64,000 nucleotides of DNA from Arcticibacter sp. (GTDB taxonomy: Bacteria; Bacteroidota; Bacteroidia; 2-12-FULL-35-15). Where the stretch lies: positions 279,717-343,716 of the forward strand of contig JAJNQB010000006.1 of the NCBI GenBank assembly GCA_021155045.1, given 5' to 3'. Shown in pieces: positions 51,827 through 61,201 of the stretch. Both the position numbers and the translations under genes were made by a program. Below the pieces are notes generated by a model. The model made no database searches. It was not told the DNA's origin and saw only the letters and a program-made list of their open reading frames with translations. Positions within the stretch are counted from its first letter, which is position 1, and every line of letters begins with the position of its first letter.

Positions 51827-52348
51827 TTACCAATTCACCAAATCATTCACATGTTTTTCAAGCGCTTTTATAATAATATCGTCTGTAATTTCGGCTTTTT
51901 CGTTTAATACAGTTAAAATGCTTGAAATAGGCTGTTTGTTGGGGTGTACATACATTCCTAAGTAATTTAAAATACCAGTCAAATGGTCTAATCCTCTTAG
52001 GTTTCCTGCTCTTCCGCTTGCAACACCAATTAGGGCTACTTTTTTTCCTCTGTTAATTTCGGTAGGAATAGCATCAATAAAGGTTTTTAAAATACCGGGG
52101 AAGCTTCCATTGTATTCAGGAGCTATTATCACAAATTTTTGGGCGGGTACAATGTATTCGTCAAGCAATTGTTGAAATTTTTGGCTTCGGTTTCCAAAAA
52201 GTTCGTTAAAAGAAATGTCGTTAGGTACTTTTTCTAAGGATAGTATTTTATACTTAAGTTGCTGTTTTTCTAATAGTTGAGCATAATATTGAGTTATCTT
52301 TAAAGTATTGCTGTTTGGGCGATTGGTGGCAGAAATAAGTGTAATCAT
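51827..52348 (-). CDS. NADPH-dependent FMN reductase family protein
   Basis: Flavodoxin-fold NAD(P)H-dependent oxidoreductase (ArsH/ChrR/YieF-like). The phosphate loop at the start is ISATNRPNSNTLKI. The flavin-binding PEYNGSFPGILKTFIDAIP and the segment VALIGVASGRAGNLRGLDHLTGILNYLGMYV are typical of quinone or FMN reductases. Length is 173 residues. Cytoplasmic. Single-gene unit, divergent from the UPF0173 hydrolase. Substrate (quinone, chromate, azo dye) cannot be told. Confidence 0.9.
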   Translation of the reverse strand: MITLISATNRPNSNTLKITQYYAQLLEKQQLKYKILSLEKVPNDISFNELFGNRSQKFQQLLDEYIVPAQKFVIIAPEYNGSFPGILKTFIDAIPTEINRGKKVALIGVASGRAGNLRGLDHLTGILNYLGMYVHPNKQPISSILTVLNEKAEITDDIIIKALEKHVNDLVNW

Positions 52349-52476
52349 AGGAATAATATTATTAACAAAAAACTGTTTAAAAATCTATAATAAGTTTTAA
52401 AGCTTAAAAAGGGCAAAAAATTGTACTTTTAGTCCTCTTAAAAAACTCGGGCAAAAGTACGAATTAAGATTAAATT

Positions 52477-53157
52477 ATGAATATTACATATTTCGGTCAT
52501 TCTTGTTTTGGTGTGGAGGTAAATGGGAAGCATATTTTATTCGACCCATTTATTTCGTCAAATGAAATGGCAAAAAATATTGATGAAGCAACAGTAAGAG
52601 CAGATTACATACTTATTTCGCATGGTCATTTCGACCATATTGCTGATGCTGTTAGTGTTGCAAAACGAACAGGAGCAAAGGTTGTATGCAGTTGGGAAAT
52701 ACATGAATGGTTAAATAAAAAAGGGGTTTCTAACACACATCCAATGAATGTAGGTGGAAAATGGAAGTTTGATTTTGGAAATGTTAAATGTGTTTCTGCC
52801 GTTCATTCAAGCGGTTTGCCCGATGGAACCTACGGTGGAAACCCAATGGGCTTTATTGTAGAATCGGATAAATCCAATTTTTATTATGCTGGCGATACTG
52901 CTTTAACTTACGATATGAAACTTATTGGAGAATACCGACAGATTGATTTTGCTTTTTTGCCAATAGGCGATAATTTTACAATGGGTGTGGATAATGCAAT
53001 CATTGCTTCGCAGTTTATTAATTGCAAAAAAATAATTGGAATGCATTACGATACGTTTGGTTTCATAAAAATTGACAAAGAAGATGCAGTACAAAAATTT
53101 GATATGGCAGGGAATGAGTTAATCTTGTTCAATATTGGTGAGGAGAAGAGTATATAG
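52477..53157 (+). CDS. UPF0173 metal-dependent hydrolase (metallo-beta-lactamase fold)
   Basis: Metallo-beta-lactamase superfamily, UPF0173/YtkL type. The metal motif HxHxDH is H49-G-H51-F-D53-H54 in ISHGHFDH. Other ligands are His in VSAVHSSG, Asp in YAGDTALTYDMK and His in GMHYDTFGFI. The length of 226 residues is standard. Members are uncharacterised hydrolases, possibly Zn/Mn enzymes acting on small phosphoesters or lactones. It is followed by a spacer with short repeats and then parA. Confidence 0.92.
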   Translation: MNITYFGHSCFGVEVNGKHILFDPFISSNEMAKNIDEATVRADYILISHGHFDHIADAVSVAKRTGAKVVCSWEIHEWLNKKGVSNTHPMNVGGKWKFDFGNVKCVSAVHSSGLPDGTYGGNPMGFIVESDKSNFYYAGDTALTYDMKLIGEYRQIDFAFLPIGDNFTMGVDNAIIASQFINCKKIIGMHYDTFGFIKIDKEDAVQKFDMAGNELILFNIGEEKSI

Positions 53158-53274
53158 TATCAAGTACTTAGTATGAAGTAGTTGATTGTATAAGTCAGAA
53201 TTTGCAGTTAGCAAATAAAAGAGCAAAAACGTTTAAAAAGTTCATAAATCTAAAATTCAACAATTAAATAAAGA

Positions 53275-54090
53275 ATGGGAAAAATAATAGCAATTGCAAA
53301 TCAAAAAGGTGGAGTAGGAAAAACAACAACGGCTATTAATTTGGCAGCTAGTTTGGCGGTGCTTGAGTTTAAAACGCTTTTAATTGATGCTGATCCGCAA
53401 GCAAATTCAACATCGGGTGTAGGTTTTGACCCACGAAATATTAAAACAGGAATTTATGAATGTATCATTGATGGTGTAAACCCAAAAGATATTATTCTTC
53501 AAACAGAAACACCAAACCTTTTTTTATTACCAGCACATATTGATTTGGTTGGAGCAGAAATTGAAATGATTAATCTGCCTAACAGAGAAAAAATGATGCG
53601 TATGGCATTGGAAAAAGTAAAAAATGAATACGATTTTATCATTGTAGATTGTTCTCCTTCACTAGGACTGGTTACTGTTAATGCTTTAACAGCTGCTGAT
53701 TCGGTGTTGATTCCTGTTCAATGCGAATATTTTGCATTGGAAGGTTTAGGGAAACTTTTGAATACAGTTAAAATTGTTCAATCACGCTTAAACACGGATT
53801 TAGCTATTGAAGGAATTTTACTTACTATGTACGATATGCGTTTACGCTTAAGTAATCAAGTGGTGGAAGAAGTTAAAACGCATTTTCAGCAAATGGTTTT
53901 TGATACCATTATTCAGCGTAATACAAAATTAGGCGAAGCACCAAGCTTTGGTCAAAGTATAATCATGCATGATGCAAGCGGAAAAGCAGCAATTAACTAT
54001 TTGAATCTTGCTCGTGAAATCTTGCAAAAAAATGGATTAACACGTTTAAATGATTCGGAGAAGTTTATTAATGTTGAAGAAGAAAACTAG
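53275..54090 (+). CDS. parA: chromosome-partitioning ATPase ParA/Soj
   Basis: Walker-type ATPase acting with ParB in chromosome segregation. Deviant Walker A KGGVGKTTTAINLAAS at residues 11-26, Walker A' LLIDADPQANSTSG, and Walker B FIIVDCSPSLGLVTVNAL. The length of 271 residues and IPVQCEYFALEGLGKLLNTV match chromosomal Soj proteins. It starts an operon with parB (60-base gap), DUF5683 and dapB. No parS motif was found by eye nearby. Firm assignment. Confidence 0.96.
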   Translation: MGKIIAIANQKGGVGKTTTAINLAASLAVLEFKTLLIDADPQANSTSGVGFDPRNIKTGIYECIIDGVNPKDIILQTETPNLFLLPAHIDLVGAEIEMINLPNREKMMRMALEKVKNEYDFIIVDCSPSLGLVTVNALTAADSVLIPVQCEYFALEGLGKLLNTVKIVQSRLNTDLAIEGILLTMYDMRLRLSNQVVEEVKTHFQQMVFDTIIQRNTKLGEAPSFGQSIIMHDASGKAAINYLNLAREILQKNGLTRLNDSEKFINVEEEN

Positions 54091-54150
54091 TTTGAAATTC
54101 AAGAAAAATTGAAAAAGAAGAACAATTGATGTAAAATAAAAACTATTAAA

Positions 54151-55056
54151 ATGAGTGTAAAAAGAAACGCATTAGGAAAAGGATTAAGTGCATTGTTGGA
54201 AAATGCAAATACTGATATTACCACAACAAAACTAGAAGGTGAAGGTAAAGTTGTAGGTTCTGTTTCCAGTATTGAAATTTCAAAAATTGAAACAAATCCT
54301 TTTCAGCCTAGAACACAATTTGATGATGATGCTTTGAATGAATTAGCTTCTTCCATTAAAGAGCACGGTATTATTCAACCAATTACCGTTCGTAAATTAG
54401 GTTATGATAAATACCAATTAATTTCTGGAGAAAGAAGATACAGGGCTTCTCAAATAGCAGGTTTAACAAGTGTGCCTGCATACATCAGAATTGCTAATGA
54501 CCAATCAATGCTAGAAATGGCTTTGGTTGAAAACATTCAACGCGAAAATTTAGATGCTATTGAAGTAGCTATTAGCTACAAACGGTTAATTGATGAATGC
54601 AGTTTAACGCAAGAACAACTTTCACAAAAGGTTAGTAAGCAACGTTCAACTATTACCAATTATTTGCGATTGTTAAAATTGCCAGTTGAAATACAATTAG
54701 CAATCAGAAATGGCGATTTAACAATGGGTCATGCTCGTGCATTAATTAACATTGAAAGCGAAGATAAATTGTTAGATATTTACAATCAAATTGTTTTAAA
54801 TAGTTTATCGGTTCGTGAAACAGAAGAACTAGCAAGAGGAGCAAAGGTGGAGGTAAAAAATACGGGTTCTGCTAAAACTAAAAAAGTAGAAAAAGGAGCA
54901 TTATCGTTTGAACAAACACAGGTGTTGGAAGATTTAAGAGCTGTATTTAATACGAAAGTACAAATAGCAAAAGAACCTAATGGAAAAGGAAAAATTGTTA
55001 TTCCTTTTAAATCAGACAATGACTTACAACGTATTTTAGATTTATTAGATGCCTAA
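54151..55056 (+). CDS. parB: chromosome-partitioning protein ParB/Spo0J
   Basis: CTP-dependent DNA clamp that loads at parS. The N-terminal ParB motif RNALGKGLSALL is present, followed by the ParB/Srx domain (ETNPFQPRTQFDD, then ELASSIKEHGIIQPITVRK). The CTP-binding GERRYRASQIAG and ENIQRENLDAIEVA boxes lie at about residues 98-135, with the HTH region SQKVSKQRSTITNYLRLLKLP. A C-terminal dimerisation domain starts near 250. 301 residues is typical. Downstream of parA in the same operon. Confidence 0.96.
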   Translation: MSVKRNALGKGLSALLENANTDITTTKLEGEGKVVGSVSSIEISKIETNPFQPRTQFDDDALNELASSIKEHGIIQPITVRKLGYDKYQLISGERRYRASQIAGLTSVPAYIRIANDQSMLEMALVENIQRENLDAIEVAISYKRLIDECSLTQEQLSQKVSKQRSTITNYLRLLKLPVEIQLAIRNGDLTMGHARALINIESEDKLLDIYNQIVLNSLSVRETEELARGAKVEVKNTGSAKTKKVEKGALSFEQTQVLEDLRAVFNTKVQIAKEPNGKGKIVIPFKSDNDLQRILDLLDA

Positions 55057-55088
55057 TCAATTTTTTTGATGAACCTATCAAAAACTTA

Positions 55089-55688
55089 ATGAGTAATTTT
55101 ATAAAAAGTAGAAAACATAAATACAGGTTATTTCAATTGATAATTGGAATAACCTGTTTGATTTTTATAAATATTCCATGTAGAGCTCAGCAAATTGATT
55201 CTACTTCAAATGCAATAAAAATAATTGATGCACCAAAAAAGCACAGTCCAAAGAAAGCCGCATTGTATTCTACATTTTTACCGGGTTTAGGACAAGCATA
55301 CAATAAAAAATATTGGAAAATTCCAGTTTTGTACGCAGGCTTTGGTGCATTGGCTTATTCATTTAATCATAATCAAACACGTTTTGTAAAATATAGGAAT
55401 GCATACAAATATAGAATTGATGGCGATGCTGCTACGGTAGATAATTATGTTGGGATTTATTCAGATGAAAATTTAAATACGCTTCAAAAATATTACCATC
55501 GTTATCGTGATTTAACCGTAATTGGTGTTGCTTTGGTTTATATATTGAATATAGTTGATGCTAGTGTTGATGCACATTTATTTACTTTTGATGTAAGTGA
55601 TAATTTATCGATGAAAATTCAACCTGCAATTATTAATTCAAATTATAATTCATATACTGCTGGAATAGGTCTAAAAATAGGCTTTTAA
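55089..55688 (+). CDS. DUF5683 membrane protein
   Basis: Bacteroidota-specific protein of the DUF5683 family: N-terminal hydrophobic signal or anchor (about 17-33), then KAALYSTFLPGLGQAYNKKYWKIPVLYAGFGAL, the family signature, and a second membrane segment around 150 (IGVALVYILNIVDASVDAHLFTFDVSD). It ends with a beta-rich tail. It is encoded between parB and dapB, the same order as in many Bacteroidota. Function unknown; location likely the cell envelope. Confidence 0.88.
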   Translation: MSNFIKSRKHKYRLFQLIIGITCLIFINIPCRAQQIDSTSNAIKIIDAPKKHSPKKAALYSTFLPGLGQAYNKKYWKIPVLYAGFGALAYSFNHNQTRFVKYRNAYKYRIDGDAATVDNYVGIYSDENLNTLQKYYHRYRDLTVIGVALVYILNIVDASVDAHLFTFDVSDNLSMKIQPAIINSNYNSYTAGIGLKIGF

Positions 55689-55710
55689 TAAAATAATTTA
55701 ATAAAAATTT

Positions 55711-56433
55711 ATGAATATTGCATTAATAGGTTATGGAAAAATGGGGAAAGAAATTGAACAAATTGCTTTATCTCGCGGACATAAAATCGTTTTAAAAGTA
55801 GATATTTCAAATGCTACTACTTATACCATTGAGGAATTAAAACAAGCAGATGTAGCTATTGAATTTAGTGTTCCTGAGTTTGCCATGAATAATATTTATA
55901 AATGTTTTGATGCTAACATTCCTGTTGTTGTTGGAACAACTGGTTGGATTGCAAAAATGGATGAGGTGAAAGAGAAATGCAAAACGATGAATCAAACATT
56001 TTTTTATGCTTCCAATTATAGTATTGGTGTTAATTTGTTTTTTAAGCTAAACGAGTATTTGTCGAAATTGATGAGCAGTTATAACAACTATAATGTTGCT
56101 ATGGAAGAAATTCATCATGTTCATAAATTAGATTCACCAAGCGGTACAGCTATTACTCTTGCAAATAAAATTATAGAGATAAATGCAGAAAAGAAAAACT
56201 GGGTAAATACTGTAACTGAAAACAAATCAGAATTGAGTATTGTTTCAAAAAGAATTGATGAAGTACCAGGCACACATACTGTAACTTATTCTTCTGAAGT
56301 GGATGAGTTAAGTATTACTCATATTGCTCATAATAGAAAAGGATTTGCTCTTGGAGCTGTAATAGCTGCAGAATGGATAAAAGGTAAAAAAGGAATTTAT
56401 GGGATGGATGATTTAATGAATCAAGGCAAATAG
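55711..56433 (+). CDS. dapB: 4-hydroxy-tetrahydrodipicolinate reductase DapB
   Basis: Reduces dihydrodipicolinate-derived substrate in the lysine/meso-diaminopimelate pathway, needed for peptidoglycan. N-terminal Rossmann motif IALIGYGKMGKEIEQIA, nucleotide-binding VVVGTTGW, and the catalytic and substrate-binding EIHHVHKLDSPSGTAITLANKI. The length of 240 residues is near the usual 240-270. It belongs to the parAB operon and precedes the signal peptidase genes, an order common in this phylum. Confidence 0.95.
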   Translation: MNIALIGYGKMGKEIEQIALSRGHKIVLKVDISNATTYTIEELKQADVAIEFSVPEFAMNNIYKCFDANIPVVVGTTGWIAKMDEVKEKCKTMNQTFFYASNYSIGVNLFFKLNEYLSKLMSSYNNYNVAMEEIHHVHKLDSPSGTAITLANKIIEINAEKKNWVNTVTENKSELSIVSKRIDEVPGTHTVTYSSEVDELSITHIAHNRKGFALGAVIAAEWIKGKKGIYGMDDLMNQGK

Positions 56434-56512
56434 CAATTCACAAAAATTAACAGCCTTAGAACAATAAAAATCACGAATTTAGTTTCCTCAATCAGAACAA
56501 ATAAAAAATATT

Positions 56513-58216
56513 ATGGATTTATCGTATCTTTCTTTAATACTCTTTTCAATAACTACAATCATTGGGCTTTACAAATTATTTTCCTTAGCAGGTGAAGAAA
56601 GTTGGAAAGCGCTTATTCCTTTTTATAATTTCATAGTATGGCTAAAAATAATAAAAAAGCCATGGTGGTGGATTTTTTTAATTATTACTCCTGGTGTAAA
56701 TTTTTTGATGACTGCGATAATGTATTATTTAACGGCAAAGTCATTTAATAAACGTACAACACAAGATTTATTTCTTGCATTTTTATTCGGATATATTTAT
56801 TTGCCTTATATCGCGTTTCAAAAAGATGTAAAATATGTTGGACCAGAAGATACGAGTAAACGCAAACCTTCTATTGTTCGAGAATGGACAGAAGCAATTG
56901 TTTTTGCAGTGATAGCAGCAACTGTTATTCGAACATTTTTTTTGGAAGCATTTACAATACCAACTTCATCATTAGAAAAATCATTGATGGTAGGAGATTA
57001 TTTATTTGTAAGCAAAGTAAGTTATGGAGCAAAAATTCCGAATACCCCACTTTCATTTCCTTTTGTTCATCACACGTTGTATGGAACAACAAAGTCCTAT
57101 GTAGAATGGTTTAAACTGCCTTATTTTAGATTGCCAGGATTAGGTTCTGTTGAAAACAATGACATTGTTGTTTTTAATTACCCTGATGGTGATACAGTTG
57201 CTTTGAATGCACAAGACCAAAGCTATTACCAAGTTTGCAGAGATGCCGAAAAAATGAATCCAGCTATAAAAAATGGAAGAAATTATATATGGAGCCATCC
57301 AGAAGTGTATGGTGATATTACATACAGACCGGCTGATAAAAGAGAAAATTATGTTAAAAGATGCGTTGCAATTGCGGGAGACACATTAAAAATTAAAAAC
57401 CAAAAATTGTTTATTAATTCAAAAGAATCCTATGTTGCACCAACAATGCAATTTTATTATAAAGTAAGAACCGATGGTAATGGTTTTGCCCCTAAAACAA
57501 TTGAAAAATTTGATATTACCGATGGTGCAAGAAATGATAGAGATAGTTTAGGGGATTATTTTTTAATCAATTTACCTTTTAATAAACTAGAAGAATTTAA
57601 AAAATTACCCAACGTAAAATCTGTTGAACCCAATATAGAGCCTGAAGACGGGTATGATTATAGAATTTTTCCTCATTCACCAAATTATAGATGGAATAAC
57701 GATAATTTCGGGCCGTTATATATTCCAAAAGCAGGTGTTACCGTAAAATTAGATACTACAAACATTGTTTTGTACAGTAGAATTATTGTTAATTATGAAG
57801 GTAATGCGTTGGATGTAAAAGCAGGTAAAATCTATATAAATGGTTTAGAAACAGATTCATATACATTTAAATTAGATTATTATTTTATGATGGGAGATAA
57901 TCGTCATAATTCTGCTGATTCTCGTTCTTGGGGATTTGTACCAGAAGACCATATTGTAGGAAAACCCGTGTTTATTTGGTTGAGTATTAAAGAGGATAAT
58001 AAGAATATTGTTGGAGATAAAGTACAAAGTGGTTTCTTGAAAAAATTAAAAACATCTTTATTTGAAGACAAAACAAGAAGAGCTCGTTTCTTCACGTTTG
58101 TAAGTAATGATGGTATATCAAAATCATACTTGATTCATTTTATTGTTATCATCCTTGCAATATCAGGATTTTCGTACTTTAGAAACAAACGCAAGGGTAA
58201 AAACGTAAAAAAGTAA
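56513..58216 (+). CDS. lepB: signal peptidase I with N-terminal DUF5684 domain
   Basis: Membrane serine protease that removes signal peptides. N-terminal DUF5684 domain (about 1-110, three hydrophobic segments, SLAGEESWKALIPFYNFIVW). Then the S26 core begins near residue 122 with a membrane helix. The catalytic Ser is in FTIPTSSLEKSLMVGDYLF (Leu follows, where most members have Met). Lys is in NYVKRCVAIAGDT, and the box E GDNRHNSADSRSWGF is near 460. A long insertion (about 280-430) separates Lys and box E. At 567 residues it is larger than the 324 of E. coli, normal for Bacteroidota. A second SPase follows directly. Confidence 0.94.
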   Translation: MDLSYLSLILFSITTIIGLYKLFSLAGEESWKALIPFYNFIVWLKIIKKPWWWIFLIITPGVNFLMTAIMYYLTAKSFNKRTTQDLFLAFLFGYIYLPYIAFQKDVKYVGPEDTSKRKPSIVREWTEAIVFAVIAATVIRTFFLEAFTIPTSSLEKSLMVGDYLFVSKVSYGAKIPNTPLSFPFVHHTLYGTTKSYVEWFKLPYFRLPGLGSVENNDIVVFNYPDGDTVALNAQDQSYYQVCRDAEKMNPAIKNGRNYIWSHPEVYGDITYRPADKRENYVKRCVAIAGDTLKIKNQKLFINSKESYVAPTMQFYYKVRTDGNGFAPKTIEKFDITDGARNDRDSLGDYFLINLPFNKLEEFKKLPNVKSVEPNIEPEDGYDYRIFPHSPNYRWNNDNFGPLYIPKAGVTVKLDTTNIVLYSRIIVNYEGNALDVKAGKIYINGLETDSYTFKLDYYFMMGDNRHNSADSRSWGFVPEDHIVGKPVFIWLSIKEDNKNIVGDKVQSGFLKKLKTSLFEDKTRRARFFTFVSNDGISKSYLIHFIVIILAISGFSYFRNKRKGKNVKK

Positions 58217-58250
58217 GCTAAACTGATACAATTTGTGTTTAGCAAAATCT

Positions 58251-59309
58251 GTGAAAAATAAAAAAGTAATAATAGAGTGGACCAAAGCAATTTTATTTGC
58301 TTTGGTTTTTATATTACTATTTCGTGTGTTTTGTTTTGAAGCATTCACTATTCCATCGTCCTCAATGGAAAAGTCTTTATTAACTGGAGATTATGTGATA
58401 GTAAATAAAATGAGTTATGGTCCAAGGATTCCTAATACCATACTTTCCATACCTTTTTTACATCAATATTTACCTTTTTCTGATTATAAAAAATCTTATT
58501 TAGATTGGATAGAACTTCCCTATTATAGGTTGTTTAGCACCCCTGATGTAGAACGTAATGATATTTTAGTGTTCAATTATCCTATGGATACAGATCATCC
58601 TGTTGATCAAAGAACCTACTATATTAAACGATGTGTTGGCATTGCAGGCGATACAATTGAAGTTAAAAACGGTTTGGTGTATATTAACAGTAAATTAAAT
58701 GATGATGTAAACAAAATTCAATTTAATTACAAAGTAACTATTGATAATGATAGTTTAAATTCGGATACATTATCATCGTTTGGAATTACAGAAGGAAATA
58801 AATCGAATAAAAAAGGAGAATATTGGTTAACACTTACTTTTGAAAATATCGAAAAAGTAAAAAACATGAAACATATTACGTCCATAACTCCAATTTTAGA
58901 TAAAAAAGGAGCATACAACGATTTTATGTTCCCTATGAATGAACATTTTTTATGGAATGTAGATTATTTTGGTCCACTTTATGTGCCCAAAGCCGGAGAT
59001 TCAATTCATTTACATAAAGATTCTTTAGCTTTATACGAAAGAATAATCACCGTTTATGAAAAAAACACCTTACGCCTAAGCAATGATTCTATTTTCATAA
59101 ATGAACATTATGCCACCCATTACACTTTTAAAATGAACTATTATTTTATGATGGGCGATAATAGGCACAATTCAGCGGACTCTCGCTTTTGGGGTTTTTT
59201 ACCAGAAGACCATATTGTAGGGAAAACAGTTTTAGTATTAATGTCTGTGGATAAATCAGATGAAAAAAGCCATTTGCGCTGGGATAGGTGGTTTAAAACA
59301 ATAAATTAA
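58251..59309 (+). CDS. second signal peptidase I
   Basis: S26A signal peptidase I paralogue without the N-terminal DUF5684 domain. One membrane helix (about 8-27), catalytic Ser in FTIPSSSMEKSLLTGDYVIV, Lys in YYIKRCVGIAGDT, and box E GDNRHNSADSRFWGF near the end. The frame opens at a TTG (58233), but GTG at 58251 (giving MKNKKVIIEWTKAILFA) is a better start for this family. It is shorter (352 residues) and has a smaller insertion than the gene 34 bases upstream. Tandem SPases may share or divide substrates. Same operon. Confidence 0.92.
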   Translation: MKNKKVIIEWTKAILFALVFILLFRVFCFEAFTIPSSSMEKSLLTGDYVIVNKMSYGPRIPNTILSIPFLHQYLPFSDYKKSYLDWIELPYYRLFSTPDVERNDILVFNYPMDTDHPVDQRTYYIKRCVGIAGDTIEVKNGLVYINSKLNDDVNKIQFNYKVTIDNDSLNSDTLSSFGITEGNKSNKKGEYWLTLTFENIEKVKNMKHITSITPILDKKGAYNDFMFPMNEHFLWNVDYFGPLYVPKAGDSIHLHKDSLALYERIITVYEKNTLRLSNDSIFINEHYATHYTFKMNYYFMMGDNRHNSADSRFWGFLPEDHIVGKTVLVLMSVDKSDEKSHLRWDRWFKTIN

Positions 59310-59445
59310 TGTATAAATGCAACCCTTTTATAAAATAAAGCATCATATTGGCAGAGACATTTGTTTTTGAAATTAGTTTTTTCTAATTTTACTCAAACAA
59401 AGTTTTAAAAACTGAATTATTTAAACAAAAAAATAAAACCAAAAC

Positions 59446-59868
59446 ATGAAAAAACTAGGATTACTACTATTTGCTTTTGCTGCGTTTACAGTAAATGCGG
59501 TTGCTCAAAAAACAATGGCTCATTTTAATACAAATGAAGCTGATTGCTATTCATTTGTAGATAACAACACAAATGTGGTTATTAAATTTAAAGTTGATGT
59601 ACAAAATGCACAACAAAAAGACGAAATAGCCACTAAATTCAAAGGTGCAAAAGAAGTAAAAAATGTAGAAACTGTTGAATTTAATGGTAATGTTGCTACT
59701 TACAAAGTTACTGTTTCAAAAGAAGGTTTTTTTAAAACAATGGAAAAAGTTTTAGTTAATGGAAATATTTTTGATGTTGAAATGGACGGAAAAACAATGT
59801 CAACAAAAGAATTTCCTGCTTATGCACAAAACTATTATGAAACAAAAACACAATCTAGAAAAAAATAA
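59446..59868 (+). CDS. small secreted protein of unknown family
   Basis: 140 residues: signal peptide (1-20, ending NAVAQ) and a mature domain of about 120 residues with alternating beta strands (NTNVVIKFKVDVQNAQQ, FNGNVATYKVTVSKEGFF, KVLVNGNIFDVEMDG). No cysteine pairs or known motif. The arrangement recalls small periplasmic domains of unknown function in Bacteroidota. It stands alone between the signal peptidase genes and a terminator at 59894. Confidence 0.78.
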   Translation: MKKLGLLLFAFAAFTVNAVAQKTMAHFNTNEADCYSFVDNNTNVVIKFKVDVQNAQQKDEIATKFKGAKEVKNVETVEFNGNVATYKVTVSKEGFFKTMEKVLVNGNIFDVEMDGKTMSTKEFPAYAQNYYETKTQSRKK

Positions 59869-59893
59869 TTTTTTAGAATAAATTTGATAAAGA

Positions 59894-59925
59894 AAAACAT
59901 CCGCTTATAGGTGGATGTTTTTTTA
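59894..59925 (+). terminator. rho-independent terminator
   Basis: 9-bp stem (59894-59902 with 59913-59921), 10-base loop and T-run after the small secreted gene. Confidence 0.8.
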
Positions 59926-60068
59926 TTTTTAACTTTATGATTGTCCATTCTATGGAGATGCAATGTGTATAAAATATATAGAAAAGAATTAAATAAATAT
60001 TTTACCCTTGATTGCGCCTATTTGAAGAAAGTTTGTACCCTTTTAAAAAGTATTTTTATATTAACTAT

Positions 60069-60896
60069 ATGACAATTACAGAACTAAAAAAAATAAATTT
60101 CGCATTTGTAATTGCGCGTGGACGATCTGGAACAACATTGCTTCGTACCATGTTAAATGCGAATACAAATACAATTTCTCCTTTTGAGTCAAAAATCATT
60201 GTACATGTAAAAAAACGTTATGCTTCTGAACAAAATTGGAACCATAAGAAAGTACTTCAGTTTATTGAGGATATATATGAGGATGTTAAATTTAAAAATT
60301 TCTGGTCTATCGATAAAGATAAGCTTACAAAAAAGATTTTGTCTTTTCCTGTTGAACAGTTGAATTTAGAATTATTACTGAAAATAATCTATTTATGTTT
60401 TCCTACCGAATTCGAAAAAGAAAAAATTACACTATTAGTAGATAAGAATCCCACCTATGCAGTTTTCTTAGACGATCTTCATCAGGTATTTCCGGATGCA
60501 AAATATATTCATTTAGTACGTGATTATAGAGATAATATACAATCAATTAAAAAAACGAATCCAATAAAAAATATAAGTGTTTTAGCACATGGCTGGCTGA
60601 ATGATAATTTAAAAATTGAAAAATTTAAAGCAAAATATCCACTTAAAATTCATACAATTCGATACGAAGATCTTGTAAGTAAACCTGTTAAAGGTTTACA
60701 AGGAATATGTACTCATTTAGGTATTGATTTTCAGGAGAAGATGATAAGTTTTCAAAATAAATTAAAATCTGAAGTGAATAATAATGCCAATATCCAAAGA
60801 GAATATAAAGCATATCTTCATTTTTTTGGAAATTTATCTAAACCTATAAGTACAGAAAGTATAGATAAGTGGAAAAAAAAATTTAAAAAAAAATGA
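60069..60896 (+). CDS. sulfotransferase family protein, N-terminal part (frameshifted)
   Basis: PAPS-dependent sulfotransferase-fold protein. The 5'-phosphosulfate loop is ARGRSGTTLLRTMLN near residue 15, and the 3'-phosphate motif YIHLVRDYRDNIQSI is near 150. The frame is open from 60012, but the ATG at 60069 (MTITELKKINFAF) is the natural start. Translation ends at a TGA (60894-60896) right after KWKKKFKKK, encoded by two A9 runs (60873-60881 and 60885-60893). The next frame continues the protein without a break to 61161 and aligns with the paralogue's end. The gene is therefore either truncated, an assembly error, or rescued by slippage. Downstream is a second sulfotransferase. Confidence 0.85.
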   Translation: MTITELKKINFAFVIARGRSGTTLLRTMLNANTNTISPFESKIIVHVKKRYASEQNWNHKKVLQFIEDIYEDVKFKNFWSIDKDKLTKKILSFPVEQLNLELLLKIIYLCFPTEFEKEKITLLVDKNPTYAVFLDDLHQVFPDAKYIHLVRDYRDNIQSIKKTNPIKNISVLAHGWLNDNLKIEKFKAKYPLKIHTIRYEDLVSKPVKGLQGICTHLGIDFQEKMISFQNKLKSEVNNNANIQREYKAYLHFFGNLSKPISTESIDKWKKKFKKK

Positions 60897-61161
60897 AGTA
60901 GTTCAAATAGAATATATTTGCAAAGAGTATGGAAAGCAGTATGGCTATTTGCCAAGTGAGGTAGATGGGAAAGGCAATTTCCTGAAAAGTAAGTTGGGAT
61001 ATTGGCGTTATGAATTTAATGCTTTTGTTATGATTTTTTATTATAGATTACCTTTCTGGTTTCGGCATTTAATTAGAAGAACAACTCGGTTTTTATATAA
61101 TAAATTTGGTTATACTACTGTTTATAATCAGATGGATTACTCTCTTGTGAACGAAGAATAA
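60897..61161 (+). pseudogene. C-terminal remainder of the frameshifted sulfotransferase
   Basis: Reads NEVVQIEYICKEYGKQYGYLP from 60892, then KSKLGYWRYEFNAFVMIFYYRLPFW and further residues to a TAA at 61159-61161. It lines up with the intact paralogue's end (SENDANIIWNICSEQANEIGY, then a YYRTFFNFW segment). Its frame is +1 relative to the first part, so removal of one A from the A9 run would join them into a single protein of about 363 residues, close to the paralogue's 375. It has no credible start of its own. Confidence 0.8.
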
Positions 61162-61201
61162 AAAATGCGCTGGAAAACTATAGTGCTTTTATAAATTAAA
61201 T

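Noticed and set aside
53157..53270. Short AGTATNAAGTA-type repeats between the UPF0173 gene and parA
   Set aside because: Only two imperfect units; too weak to call a defined element.
53275..55056. Possible parS sites or replication origin near parAB
   Set aside because: No parS-like palindrome was found by eye, and no dnaA or DnaA-box cluster is present; parAB alone does not show an origin.
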